From NCBI GenBank assembly GCA_002317175.1, contig DCJA01000013.1, positions 34,837 through 59,441 of the forward strand: 24,605 bases of DNA. Direction: 5' to 3'. The DNA comes from Lachnospiraceae bacterium UBA1712 (GTDB taxonomy: Bacteria; Bacillota; Clostridia; Lachnospirales; Lachnospiraceae). Below the pieces are notes generated by a model that worked only from the letters and a program-made list of their open reading frames with translations, had not been told where the DNA came from and did not search any database. The stretch's first letter is position 1. The number at the start of each line of letters is the position of its first letter. The position numbers and the translations under genes were made by a program. Positions 1-7,855 of the stretch are shown in pieces.

Positions 1-36
1 GTAACGTGAGTAGGCGAAACGAGCGCAAGCGCGTCT
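1..36. repeat. Possible edge fragment of a palindromic intergenic repeat
   Basis: The first ten bases (GTAACGTGAG) are the exact reverse complement of 4877-4886, inside the large palindromic element at 4792-4990. Both copies continue with a similar GAGCG(C/A)AAGCG block about ten bases further on. This suggests that a second, diverged copy of the same extragenic element sits just downstream of the flagellar operon and is cut by the window edge. Only half would be visible, so the call is tentative. The rest of the stretch before the flgK stop (37-86) holds only a T-rich run and no recognisable gene. Confidence 0.35.
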
Positions 37-86
37 GCATTTATATATAAGCAGGTTCATTATTTGCAAAATCTAGAGTTCGTTTT

Positions 87-1985
87 TTACACTCCCGTCT
101 GAAGAATCAGACGATCATATACCTCAGTAAGGGTCTGAATCATCTTGGAAGCCAGTGTGTATGCATTCTGATACTTAACCAGATTAACTGCTTCATCATC
201 CGTATCAACACCTGATATAGATACACGCTGATTGTTAATAGACTTACCAATATTTTCATAGTTATTATGGAAAGTCTGAGCTCTGTTACCATTAAGAGCA
301 ACATCAGAAAGCACACATGTCAGGAATTCACATGTAGCTGAACCTCTGTAGCTGGCCACATCCTTATCCTTTGTCATGTTGATAAAATCTGTTATATTAT
401 CATAGTTATCTACACCGTCTGAAGCAGCCTTCTTAGTAGCAAGTAAGTTAGAATTCTTAACCACTGCAGAAAGTACAGAGAAATTCTTTCCTGTAAGTCT
501 GTAATAACTGTCATCAGCGTCTGTTACTGTAGCAGCTATATTGTTACCAAGTGCGTCTGTATATCTGTTGGTTATATTAAGCTGTTCGTCATCTGTTGCT
601 GTATCTCCAGTAAAGAGGAGTACACCTGCCTCACCAGTAGAAGCATATCCATTTTCCATAATAGAATTAACAGCGTTAGAGAATATTCTCACCCACTCAT
701 TGAGCTGCTGCTGATAATAAGGAACGCCCTGATATCTGATACTGTCACCAATGGCTGCTTCTTTGCCAACCTTGTTGGCTGTTACAGGCTCTTCGCTTCT
801 ATTAAGATCTATGCTGAAGGTATAAGTATAGTTAGTTCCATCATAGTTATATGTCCATGAATCATAATAGTATTCCTGGTTGGCAAATGAGATAATTCCA
901 CCTGTATCAGAAAGAGTCAGCTTATCAATATCCTGAAGATAATCCTTATCTACTGATATGGTTACAGTCTGCTTTCCAGCTGCTACAGCACTTACATTAG
1001 TAACTGTTCCCTGGAAATTCTCACCATTGTTACCGTCTCTCATATCCACAAGGCCACGGAGTTCTCCTCCCAATAATGAATTATGGAGATCAAACTTCTC
1101 GCCTAAAGCTTCTGTAGTCTTATTGGATACCCAGTATACGTCGTATAATCCATCGATATCTGACTGATTTTCTTTTTCATAAGTTTCTCGTGCGATACAT
1201 TTGAGATTAAAGCTTTCACTTGTATCTATGAACAGCTGTCCACCTGCAATTTTTACTATAAACTGTGTTCCGCCAGTTTCTCTAGTAGGGTCATTTGAGT
1301 CTACTATTGGATACTCAGCTACCTCTACATCTACTACCTGAGAGAGCTGATCTACAAGCAAAGTTCTTCTGTCTCTAAGCTCATTGGCTCTGCCTCCGGA
1401 TAACTCGATAACATTAATCTGCTTATTAAGGGCAGCTATCTCATCTCCCAATGAATTAATCTCGTCTATCTTAACCTTAATCTCGGAGTTAACATCCTTC
1501 TGAACCAGTTCAAGATTATTAGCCATACTGTTAAAATACTGAGTAAGGTTATCCGCCATACCTATGAACTGAGCCTTGGTTGAATCACTTGCAGGATTCT
1601 TCTTTACCTCAGCAAGTGCATCCATCATCTTATTAAATACAGTCGTGAAGCCTTCTGTTGTATCATCATCTCTGAAGTAGTCTTCAATCTGATTCATATA
1701 ATATTCCTTCATGGAATACTCACCAGTATGAGTATTGTTTGACCAGTATTTCTGATCATAGAAGTCATCATGAATTCTCTCGATTGAAAGTACATCCACA
1801 CCTGCACCAGCACAGCCGTAAGTTGTGTATGTTCTGATAGCTGCTGCTGCAACCTGATTAACTTCCTGTCGACTGTAACCATCTGTCTCAGCATTGGAAA
1901 TGTTATTTGCAGTTGTATTCAATCCAGCATTTGCTCCAAGCAAACCTGTATATGCTATATTCAATCCAAAAAATTGTGAAGGCAT
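87..1985 (-). CDS. flgK: Flagellar hook-associated protein 1 (FlgK), longer paralog
   Basis: FlgK (HAP1) is a secreted junction protein that joins the flagellar hook to the filament outside the cell. The 632-residue product has both conserved ends of the axial-protein family. At the N-terminus there is a hydrophobic GL-rich helix and an NTTANNISNAETDGYSRQ block (about residues 23-40). At the C-terminus there is a VNLVKYQNAYTLASKMIQ helix that packs against the N-terminal one. The middle, about 550 residues, is the variable surface region. The ATG at 1985 has an AAAGGAG ribosome site six bases upstream. It is the last gene of flgM-flgN-flgK-flgK, 26 bp after another flgK-type gene from which it differs strongly in sequence and length. 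It could have a specialised junction role. FlgL is unlikely because the N-terminal signature is that of FlgK. Confidence 0.9.
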   Translation of the reverse strand: MPSQFFGLNIAYTGLLGANAGLNTTANNISNAETDGYSRQEVNQVAAAAIRTYTTYGCAGAGVDVLSIERIHDDFYDQKYWSNNTHTGEYSMKEYYMNQIEDYFRDDDTTEGFTTVFNKMMDALAEVKKNPASDSTKAQFIGMADNLTQYFNSMANNLELVQKDVNSEIKVKIDEINSLGDEIAALNKQINVIELSGGRANELRDRRTLLVDQLSQVVDVEVAEYPIVDSNDPTRETGGTQFIVKIAGGQLFIDTSESFNLKCIARETYEKENQSDIDGLYDVYWVSNKTTEALGEKFDLHNSLLGGELRGLVDMRDGNNGENFQGTVTNVSAVAAGKQTVTISVDKDYLQDIDKLTLSDTGGIISFANQEYYYDSWTYNYDGTNYTYTFSIDLNRSEEPVTANKVGKEAAIGDSIRYQGVPYYQQQLNEWVRIFSNAVNSIMENGYASTGEAGVLLFTGDTATDDEQLNITNRYTDALGNNIAATVTDADDSYYRLTGKNFSVLSAVVKNSNLLATKKAASDGVDNYDNITDFINMTKDKDVASYRGSATCEFLTCVLSDVALNGNRAQTFHNNYENIGKSINNQRVSISGVDTDDEAVNLVKYQNAYTLASKMIQTLTEVYDRLILQTGV

Positions 1986-2011
1986 AAGCTACTCCTTTCA
2001 CTGGCTTAATA

Positions 2012-3694
2012 CTAAGCTCCCAGTGTGTTGATGATATGCTCCAGCATCTCATCTATTACATTGATATATCTTGATGACGCATTGTATGCATTCTGGAACT
2101 TTATCATAAATGACAACTCTTCATCGGTTGATACACCTATAATCTGTTCTCTCGCATTACTTGTCGAATTAACTGTCAGTTCCTGGTTCTTAAGAATTGA
2201 CTCGTATAAGTAACCAGAGTTAGCTACCTGGCTTACCAGATCTGAATAGTAATTAATAAAATTGCTCTTCTTCTTTACATTGACATTAAGAACATTGTCT
2301 TCTTCCTGGAACTGTGCTTTGAGCTTTTCCATGGTATCAAAGTCTACGCTTCCATCTGGAAGAACAAATCCAAGCTTAGTAGGCTGCTGAAGAAGATCAA
2401 CATTAATCTGAAGATTAAGTGTACTATAGAGAGTTTCCTTTATGTCATAATCCTCAGGAACATAACTGTATGTGTTGGTAGCCTTATCCAGTGTATATCC
2501 ATCAGTTGCTATCTTTTGGAATACCTGAAGTGGATTACCATTGGAATCTCTTAAATAAGTCGAATTAGGGTTGAGTGCAGTTGCTGCTGCAGCTCCTTCT
2601 GCAAGTACTTCATTAATCGTAGTTGCAATATTGTGTACCAGCTGATCAAACTCAGCCATAATATTCATACAAAGTGACTGCGATACTGAATTAGTATAAT
2701 TCGATTCATCCAGATCTACGAATGTTCCCTTATGATCACCTCTTGCCAGAAGTGAAGATTTAAGTTTGCCAATATCTGTATTGATATCAGAAGAGATAAC
2801 TCTTTCAAGGTCAAATACTCTGGCTTTTTTGGCCTCCTCCAATGAGTAGGTTTTGTTGCCAAGTCCATCTATGGTATATCTGGCATTTTTCTCCCAGAAT
2901 ACCTCGCTGTAACCTGTCTCAGGATTCTTCTTTGTCAGAATCTTATATGCTACATCTCCTCTTACGAGATCCTCGCCTTCAAGCTGTACCCATACAGTTG
3001 AATCCAAATCCTCTGAGTAAGATATGGATGCTATCTTACCAAGTTCATCCAAAAGCAGGTTTCTTTCATCACGAAGGTCATTGGCTTCTTCAAATCCACC
3101 ACCCTCTATATATCTGATCTGGTCATTAAGAGTCTTTATTCTCTCTGCATAATCATTGACCTGATCCACCATCTGTTCTACTGAAGTATTGATACTAGCC
3201 TGATACTCTGCCAAACCGTTGTATACTGACTGTCCTCTTGCCAGAAACTCAGAACATTTTTCAATAAATACACCCTGTGTAACTGCACTGCTTGGATCCT
3301 TGGCAAGCTCCTGTACCGAACTCCAAAGATCATCAACAGCTTCCTGAAATGATTCACCATTCATTTCGTCAAGAAGACTCTGTATCTCATCCAGTACATC
3401 TACACTGGCTTCATAAAAACCAAGTCTTCCTGCTTCCATTCTGTAGGTGTCATCAAGAAATGTATCCCTGACCTGTCTGGTTTTTGAATACACTACACCA
3501 AGACCAAGCTGCTGGTCTGATACTGCATTCATATCAGTATGGATAGTATTGTATACATTGGTCGCCTGCATAACCTGCTGGCGAACATATCCCTGATTTT
3601 CCGCATTTGCTACATTATGTGCTGTTGTATTAAGTGCATTCTGGCTTGTCTGAAGACCAGATACACCAATATATAAACTACCCATTATAGACAT
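2012..3694 (-). CDS. flgK: Flagellar hook-associated protein 1 (FlgK), shorter paralog
   Basis: This is the second FlgK-type hook-filament junction protein of the operon, 560 residues from the chosen start. The N-terminal rod-type signature SLYIGVSGLQTSQNALNTTA followed by HNVANAENQGYVRQQ lies at about residues 6-40. The C-terminal helix contains LSFMIKFQNAYNASSRYINVIDEM. The central part is predicted helical and coiled-coil rich (about 90-200) and then variable. An ATG at 3700 lies only two bases from the GAGG ribosome site. The in-frame ATG at 3694 has about eight bases of spacing and gives MSIMGSLYIG, so 3694 is preferred; a third ATG follows three codons later. It follows flgN by 56 bp from this start. 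The protein aligns with the downstream 632-residue paralog only at the ends, so this is an old duplication rather than a recent copy. Confidence 0.9.
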   Translation of the reverse strand: MSIMGSLYIGVSGLQTSQNALNTTAHNVANAENQGYVRQQVMQATNVYNTIHTDMNAVSDQQLGLGVVYSKTRQVRDTFLDDTYRMEAGRLGFYEASVDVLDEIQSLLDEMNGESFQEAVDDLWSSVQELAKDPSSAVTQGVFIEKCSEFLARGQSVYNGLAEYQASINTSVEQMVDQVNDYAERIKTLNDQIRYIEGGGFEEANDLRDERNLLLDELGKIASISYSEDLDSTVWVQLEGEDLVRGDVAYKILTKKNPETGYSEVFWEKNARYTIDGLGNKTYSLEEAKKARVFDLERVISSDINTDIGKLKSSLLARGDHKGTFVDLDESNYTNSVSQSLCMNIMAEFDQLVHNIATTINEVLAEGAAAATALNPNSTYLRDSNGNPLQVFQKIATDGYTLDKATNTYSYVPEDYDIKETLYSTLNLQINVDLLQQPTKLGFVLPDGSVDFDTMEKLKAQFQEEDNVLNVNVKKKSNFINYYSDLVSQVANSGYLYESILKNQELTVNSTSNAREQIIGVSTDEELSFMIKFQNAYNASSRYINVIDEMLEHIINTLGA

Positions 3695-3750
3695 AGGCAT
3701 TACCTCAATTTGTGTTACTAATAATAACTGTATTCTATATCAAATATGCA

Positions 3751-4269
3751 TTAGCTCTTGCTGTCAAACCCGCTTCGCTCAACTCCCATTACGGAACCGG
3801 TTGAGTAAGCATTTTTTGAATAATTTGCTGTTTCAGGTGCCGCTTTCATGGCCTGTATAACATTGAGATCAAACTGTACCATCTCCAGCGAGCTTTCTAT
3901 AAGTGCTTTATTCTGTTCATTGGAACGTCTTACAAGGGCAACTATTTCCGATAAACTGTCATGAACTGCTGCCAGTCGGTTCTGTTCCTGTGGTCTTGAA
4001 GCCAGCATATTGATAAGATCAACGAGCTTAATGTTATTCACATCTTTGTTAACAACAGTTGCTATATCCTTCATGCACTGTTCACGCTTCTTATCCACAT
4101 GCGAAAGTGACGTCAGTGCCAACTGCTCTTCATCTGTGATTTTGGCCAGTGCCTCCAAATCAGCACTGATGATGACTGGTGTCTTCCTAAGTGATAAATC
4201 ATGAAGTTTCTTATATTCCTCAACTTCATTTTCCAATGTGATGATTAATTCTTCCATCAAACTTGCCAC
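3751..4269 (-). CDS. flgN: FlgN-family flagellar export chaperone
   Basis: FlgN is the cytoplasmic chaperone that holds FlgK (and FlgL) before export through the flagellar type III apparatus. The 172-residue product is almost entirely charged and helical, as expected of the FlgN coiled-coil bundle. It starts MEELIITLENEVEEYKKL and has the typical stretch in which a residue accepts a DLEALAKITDEEQ pattern, then a C-terminal helix near SLEMVQFDLNVIQAMK. The start is GTG at 4269, with AAGGAG eight bases upstream. An out-of-frame ATG only two bases from that site is not used. The position between flgM and two flgK genes, its clients, supports the call, since primary sequence conservation in this family is low. 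The last 25 residues are polar and probably disordered. Confidence 0.85.
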   Translation of the reverse strand: MASLMEELIITLENEVEEYKKLHDLSLRKTPVIISADLEALAKITDEEQLALTSLSHVDKKREQCMKDIATVVNKDVNNIKLVDLINMLASRPQEQNRLAAVHDSLSEIVALVRRSNEQNKALIESSLEMVQFDLNVIQAMKAAPETANYSKNAYSTGSVMGVERSGFDSKS

Positions 4270-4308
4270 GAGTCATTCTCCTTAAAATCTCTGATTTAGT
4301 AAAATAAA

Positions 4309-4335
4309 AGCGGGATGATCACATCACATCCCGCT
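4309..4335 (-). terminator. Terminator-like hairpin between flgM and flgN
   Basis: A perfect 9-bp stem (AGCGGGATG pairing with CATCCCGCT) encloses a 9-base loop. Read on the minus strand it is followed directly by TTTTATTTTA, the usual U-tract of an intrinsic terminator. It lies 18 bases after the flgM stop and 40 bases before the flgN start. As no separate flgN promoter is visible in the short remaining gap, it probably acts as a partial terminator that lets some transcription through. Confidence 0.7.
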
Positions 4336-4353
4336 CCCTCACTGCAACATGTA

Positions 4354-4632
4354 CTAAAGTGTGCGGCTAAACTGAGCAAAAAGTTTTTCCGCCAAGCTAT
4401 CACTGTCAACGCTGTAAGTTCCTGCGTCAATCTTACTCTTAATATCTCCAACAAGATCTGTACGAACATCACTAGCTGAGGCTACTGCCTGCTTAGCTGT
4501 CTGGATATCCTTACCGATGCTGGAAATCTGCAGTTGATCAGAGAAGCTTCTTGAAGACTCTGTCTTCACCTGTTTGTTCTTATTTCCCAAATTGTACATG
4601 CTCTGTATCTGGGCAAATGAATCTACTCGCAT
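4354..4632 (-). CDS. flgM: Anti-sigma-28 factor FlgM
   Basis: FlgM binds sigma-28 (FliA/SigD) and keeps late flagellar genes off until the hook is complete and FlgM is exported. The 92-residue product has the family signature in its C-terminal half: DQLQISSIGKDIQTAKQA, then SDVRTDLVGDIKSKIDAGTY and DSDSLAEKLF. This half forms the helices that clasp the sigma factor. The N-terminal part is polar and probably unstructured, as expected for an exported protein. The ATG at 4632 has GGAGG seven bases upstream. A longer in-frame reading from 4674 exists but lacks a ribosome site and adds 14 non-family residues. The gene is the first of the operon and sits directly behind a sigma-28 promoter, giving the usual negative feedback loop. 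Confidence 0.92.
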   Translation of the reverse strand: MRVDSFAQIQSMYNLGNKNKQVKTESSRSFSDQLQISSIGKDIQTAKQAVASASDVRTDLVGDIKSKIDAGTYSVDSDSLAEKLFAQFSRTL

Positions 4633-4727
4633 ATACGCTCCTCCCATTCTCAGGTTAATCCTGTGTACTCGCAAGAACCGCTCAAATTCTTGATATTTAA
4701 GCTAGCATTCTTGTTGTTTCACTATCT

Positions 4728-4754
4728 TTATCGACCTAATCTCCTGATACTTTA
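4728..4754 (-). promoter_or_regulatory. Sigma-28 (FliA/SigD) flagellar promoter for flgM operon
   Basis: On the minus strand the sequence reads TAAAGTAT, 11 bases, GTCGATAA. The enterobacterial sigma-28 consensus is TAAAGTTT-N11-GCCGATAA, so it matches 14 of 16 positions with the exact spacing. It also fits the Bacillus SigD form (TAAA-N15-GCCGATAT). It points at flgM, leaving an untranslated leader of roughly 90 bases. Confidence 0.88.
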
Positions 4755-4791
4755 GAGTAATTTACAAATTTTATTGTATTTTTGTTCAATA

Positions 4792-4990
4792 ATATAAGTC
4801 CCTTTTTCAGTTGTTTACAAATTCATCGCTCTAATATTAGTTCATATTATGGACGCTTTCGCTCTCCGTCCTCGTGCTCACGTTACTAAACTCGTGAAAA
4901 ACCTCGTTAAGTAACGAGCCTGCGGAGAGCCCTAATATGAACTAATATTGGAGCATATAAAACACAGCTTAATGAAAAAGGGACTTATAT
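4792..4990. repeat. 199-bp nested palindromic intergenic element
   Basis: The gap between ptsI and the flgM promoter is filled by a long imperfect inverted repeat. Outer arms of 18 bp are perfect (4792-4809 with 4973-4990, core AAGTCCCTTTTTCA). Inner arms of 22 bp (4828-4849 with 4933-4954) match at 21 positions, the exception being a G:U-type pair. An 8-bp GCTCTCCG/CGGAGAGC pair (4861-4868 with 4923-4930) and a small hairpin CTCGTTA-AG-TAACGAG (4903-4918) lie in the centre. The centre is richer in GC than its surroundings. No open frame of note is present. It could be a miniature inverted-repeat transposable element (terminal arms abut TA dinucleotides on both sides) or a REP-like structured extragenic element. 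Transcription from ptsI would fold it into a very large hairpin, so it may also insulate the flagellar operon. Confidence 0.75.
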
Positions 4991-5012
4991 AAATATCTTT
5001 CGCATAATCATT

Positions 5013-6671
5013 CTACTGAAGATTTCTGATTATCTCCCTCACAAACAGCACATTGGCCGGTGTAACTGAGATATCATCAATTCCGAATTCTACCAGTTTC
5101 CTTACAATCTCTGGATCTGAAGCCATTTCACCACAGATACCAGCACGACAGTTATTGGCATGAGCGTTATCTATGGTCATTTTAATCTGGCGAAGAATAG
5201 CCTCATGATGAGGATTATAATATTTCTGTACACGGTTGTTGGTTCGATCTACTGCAAGTGTGTACTGAGATAAGTCATTGGTTCCGATTGAGAAGAAATC
5301 CACCTGAGCTGCCAACAGGTCACTTATCATGACTGCTGCCGGTGTCTCAATCATAATACCAAGCTCGCATTCTCTGTAAGGATATCCCTCTTCCTTTAGC
5401 TCAGCCTTTACACTCTCCACTATTTCCTTGATAGCCTTTACTTCCTCTACAGAAGTTATCATAGGAAACATGATTGCTATATTGCCATAATAGCTGGCTC
5501 TGTATATTGCACGAAGCTGTGTGGTGAACATTTCCTTTTTATCAAGCGAGACCCTAATGCCTCGATATCCCAGCGCAGGGTTGTCCTCTGCATCAAACTC
5601 CATATATGGAAGCTGCTTATCTGCGCCGATGTCAGCCGTTCTGATAATAAGGCATTTGCCACCGATGTTCTCCACGATTCGTCTGTACATTGCAAACTGC
5701 TCGCCTTCACTTGGCTCATAATCCATGCCCATATACAGGTATTCTGATCGATAGAGGCCAACACCTTCAGCATCATTGATAAGCGCTGTTGCTACATCCT
5801 GCTCATCATTGATATTGGCATATAGATTAATCTTTTTTCCTGACTGTGTAACCGTTTCTTTACCCTTCATAACATCAAGCAAAGCCTTGTTGTGAGCTTC
5901 TTTTTCCATGCGTTTCTTATATATAGCTATTTCTTCCTCGCTTGGTTCAACAATCAGTCTTCCGCTGTAACCATCCAGAATAGCCATCTTGCCTTCAAAT
6001 TCCGGAGATATCTCATCTCCCAGACTTATATTGCCCCTCTGGTCCACATAGCCAAAGAGATCAACTCCTATAAGAGAAGGAATGTTCAGACTTCTCGAAA
6101 GAATCGCAGTATGAGAATTGCTACTGTTCTCCGCCATTACAAAACCAATTATATTGGTCTTATCCAGCATAACTATCTCACTAGGTGTGAGGTCATTGGC
6201 AAAAAGGATTACAGGCTCATCGTAAGCCTTGTTTCTGGCTTCTCCTTCACAAAGTATCTCAATAACCTTGTTAAATACTTCAGCCACATCTTTGGCCCTC
6301 TCACGAATATAAGTATCCTCGAGACCAGCCATCATCTTGGTAAAGTTGTCTATAGTAACTGCTATGGCATACTCTGCATTGACCTGCTGTGAATTGATAA
6401 TATTCTTTACAGAATCTATATAATCCACATCATCCAAAAGCACTACATCAGCCCTGAAGATTTCAGCATTATTGCTTCCTACTTCCTTCAGTGCTCTTCC
6501 AAACAGTCTCTCATATTCTTCTTTTGCAGTTTTTCTTGCTTCATTGAATCTTGCTATCTGCTTCTGCGTATCACTGCACCTTTTACGGACAACCATAGCC
6601 TCTTTGTTCCTATGAATGGCTATCCTTCCATATGCATAACCCGCACAGATATTTTTGCCTCTTAATTGCAT
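5013..6671 (-). CDS. ptsI: Phosphoenolpyruvate-protein phosphotransferase (PTS enzyme I)
   Basis: Enzyme I takes phosphate from phosphoenolpyruvate onto a histidine and passes it to HPr, the first step of PTS sugar uptake in the cytoplasm. The 552-residue product has the N-terminal HPr-binding region (about 1-145) and the phosphohistidine site SNSHTAILSRSLNIPSL with His187. It then has the PEP-binding barrel, with GYRGIRVSLDKKEMFTTQLRA, the second PEP-utiliser signature FFSIGTNDLSQYTLAVDR, and the catalytic GICGEMASD loop with Cys513. Length is slightly below the usual 570-575. The N-terminus (RGKNICAGYAYGRI) and the residues before the active His (NSSNSH instead of GGxTSH) deviate from the common form, so a specialised paralog is possible. 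It follows the carboxypeptidase by 23 bp and is the last gene after fruK. No ptsH is in the window. GGGGT lies five bases before the ATG. Confidence 0.9.
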   Translation of the reverse strand: MQLRGKNICAGYAYGRIAIHRNKEAMVVRKRCSDTQKQIARFNEARKTAKEEYERLFGRALKEVGSNNAEIFRADVVLLDDVDYIDSVKNIINSQQVNAEYAIAVTIDNFTKMMAGLEDTYIRERAKDVAEVFNKVIEILCEGEARNKAYDEPVILFANDLTPSEIVMLDKTNIIGFVMAENSSNSHTAILSRSLNIPSLIGVDLFGYVDQRGNISLGDEISPEFEGKMAILDGYSGRLIVEPSEEEIAIYKKRMEKEAHNKALLDVMKGKETVTQSGKKINLYANINDEQDVATALINDAEGVGLYRSEYLYMGMDYEPSEGEQFAMYRRIVENIGGKCLIIRTADIGADKQLPYMEFDAEDNPALGYRGIRVSLDKKEMFTTQLRAIYRASYYGNIAIMFPMITSVEEVKAIKEIVESVKAELKEEGYPYRECELGIMIETPAAVMISDLLAAQVDFFSIGTNDLSQYTLAVDRTNNRVQKYYNPHHEAILRQIKMTIDNAHANNCRAGICGEMASDPEIVRKLVEFGIDDISVTPANVLFVREIIRNLQ

Positions 6672-6694
6672 AAGCTACCCCAAAGTTTATACAT

Positions 6695-7855
6695 TTACGT
6701 CACATATTTGTCATATAAAAATACATGGTCGAATATCGCACGCCATGCGCTATGTGCATTACCCGTTGCACATATATATACCGTTCCGTCAGTACCAATT
6801 GTGTAGCTGACAGCACAGTTGCCAGACTCTATTACATATCCAGTCTTGGCCCCCATCACCTCAGTCTTGGTATATTTGTCTTCAATTCTTCTCATGAACC
6901 AGTTTGAAAGTTCCAGGCCCTCTTCATGCTCTGCAACTGCCACTGTGTTATATATATGCTCATGCAGTACTTCCCTGCAAATATCATTTTCAATAGCAGC
7001 CTTCATAATCATGGATATATCATAGAGAGTGGTATAGTGATTCTCATTATATATACCTGCTGAATTGGTAAAATGAGTTCCTGTTAAGCCCAGTTCCTGC
7101 ACCTTATCATTCATCATCTGAATAAATTCTTCCTCAGAATCTGCCACGTATCTTTCCAAAGCATGACAGCACTCCCCACCGGATGGCATAATCGCACCAT
7201 AGAGAAGGTCCTTAACTGGCACCTTATCCCCTGCTCCAAAGCCTGCACAACTCAGGTCATTGACATAGGCAAAGTCTGTATCGTCCAAAGTTACCTCGAA
7301 TACATCCTCAAGATCTGTTATATGCTCACTTGCTACCAGCACCGTCATTACCTTAGTCATGGATGCCGGATTCATACGATCTCCGCCGTTTCTGCTTACC
7401 AGCACCTGTCCAGTGGTAGCATTAATCAATGAGGCATACTGGCTCTGCACATCCTCTTCCGATATTGCATTGGATGCTGAGCCTGTATTCAGTGAATAGC
7501 CTTCATTAAGATCAGGTAACTCAACTGTAGTAGGCAACATATTCTGTACAACTACTTTTTCCGGAGTTGGTTCAGGTGTAGGAGTCGGCGTAACCATCGC
7601 CTCTGCCTGCACCATCTCTTCCTGAATCTTCTGTTCTTTCTTCTGGCTGATATTACTGCTGAGAGCTCTTATTCCCCACACTATAGCTGCAATTATTGCT
7701 ATCACAGCAATGACACCAATCACTATAAATGGTATCAATTTTCTTATATAAGCACGTTTCTTTTCCTGTAAGCGCTTCTGTTCCTTCATCCTCTCGCGAC
7801 GCTGTTGGCGCTCACGATAAGCCTCTTCATCGAAACTGTTATCTAAATAGTCCAT
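6695..7855 (-). CDS. Membrane-anchored D-alanyl-D-alanine carboxypeptidase (peptidase S11)
   Basis: This is a penicillin-binding D,D-carboxypeptidase that trims the terminal D-Ala from peptidoglycan stem peptides outside the membrane. The 386-residue product begins with a highly charged cytoplasmic tail (1-39). One membrane segment follows (about 40-62), then a Thr-Pro-rich linker (89-98) and the catalytic domain. Motifs, in order, are SMTK (nucleophile Ser165, Lys168), SGG at 225-227 where family members usually have S-x-N, and KTG at 337-339. An N-terminal signal anchor is unlike DacA/PBP5, which has a cleaved signal and a C-terminal amphipathic helix; the C-terminal PBP5 beta domain also appears to be absent. 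The ATG at 7855 is chosen over an adjacent TTG, with AAAGG about nine bases upstream. It overlaps the end of fruK by 17 bp, so translation is probably coupled. Confidence 0.85.
   Translation of the reverse strand: MDYLDNSFDEEAYRERQQRRERMKEQKRLQEKKRAYIRKLIPFIVIGVIAVIAIIAAIVWGIRALSSNISQKKEQKIQEEMVQAEAMVTPTPTPEPTPEKVVVQNMLPTTVELPDLNEGYSLNTGSASNAISEEDVQSQYASLINATTGQVLVSRNGGDRMNPASMTKVMTVLVASEHITDLEDVFEVTLDDTDFAYVNDLSCAGFGAGDKVPVKDLLYGAIMPSGGECCHALERYVADSEEEFIQMMNDKVQELGLTGTHFTNSAGIYNENHYTTLYDISMIMKAAIENDICREVLHEHIYNTVAVAEHEEGLELSNWFMRRIEDKYTKTEVMGAKTGYVIESGNCAVSYTIGTDGTVYICATGNAHSAWRAIFDHVFLYDKYVT

Noticed and set aside
2012..3694. Second flagellar gene as flgL instead of flgK
   Set aside because: The N-terminal SGLQTSQNALNTTAHNVANAENQGY signature and the length fit FlgK; FlgL has a different N-terminus and is usually shorter.
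5892..6392. A 166-codon plus-strand open frame inside ptsI
   Set aside because: It lies entirely antisense to well-conserved PtsI motifs, has no ribosome site and no recognisable product.
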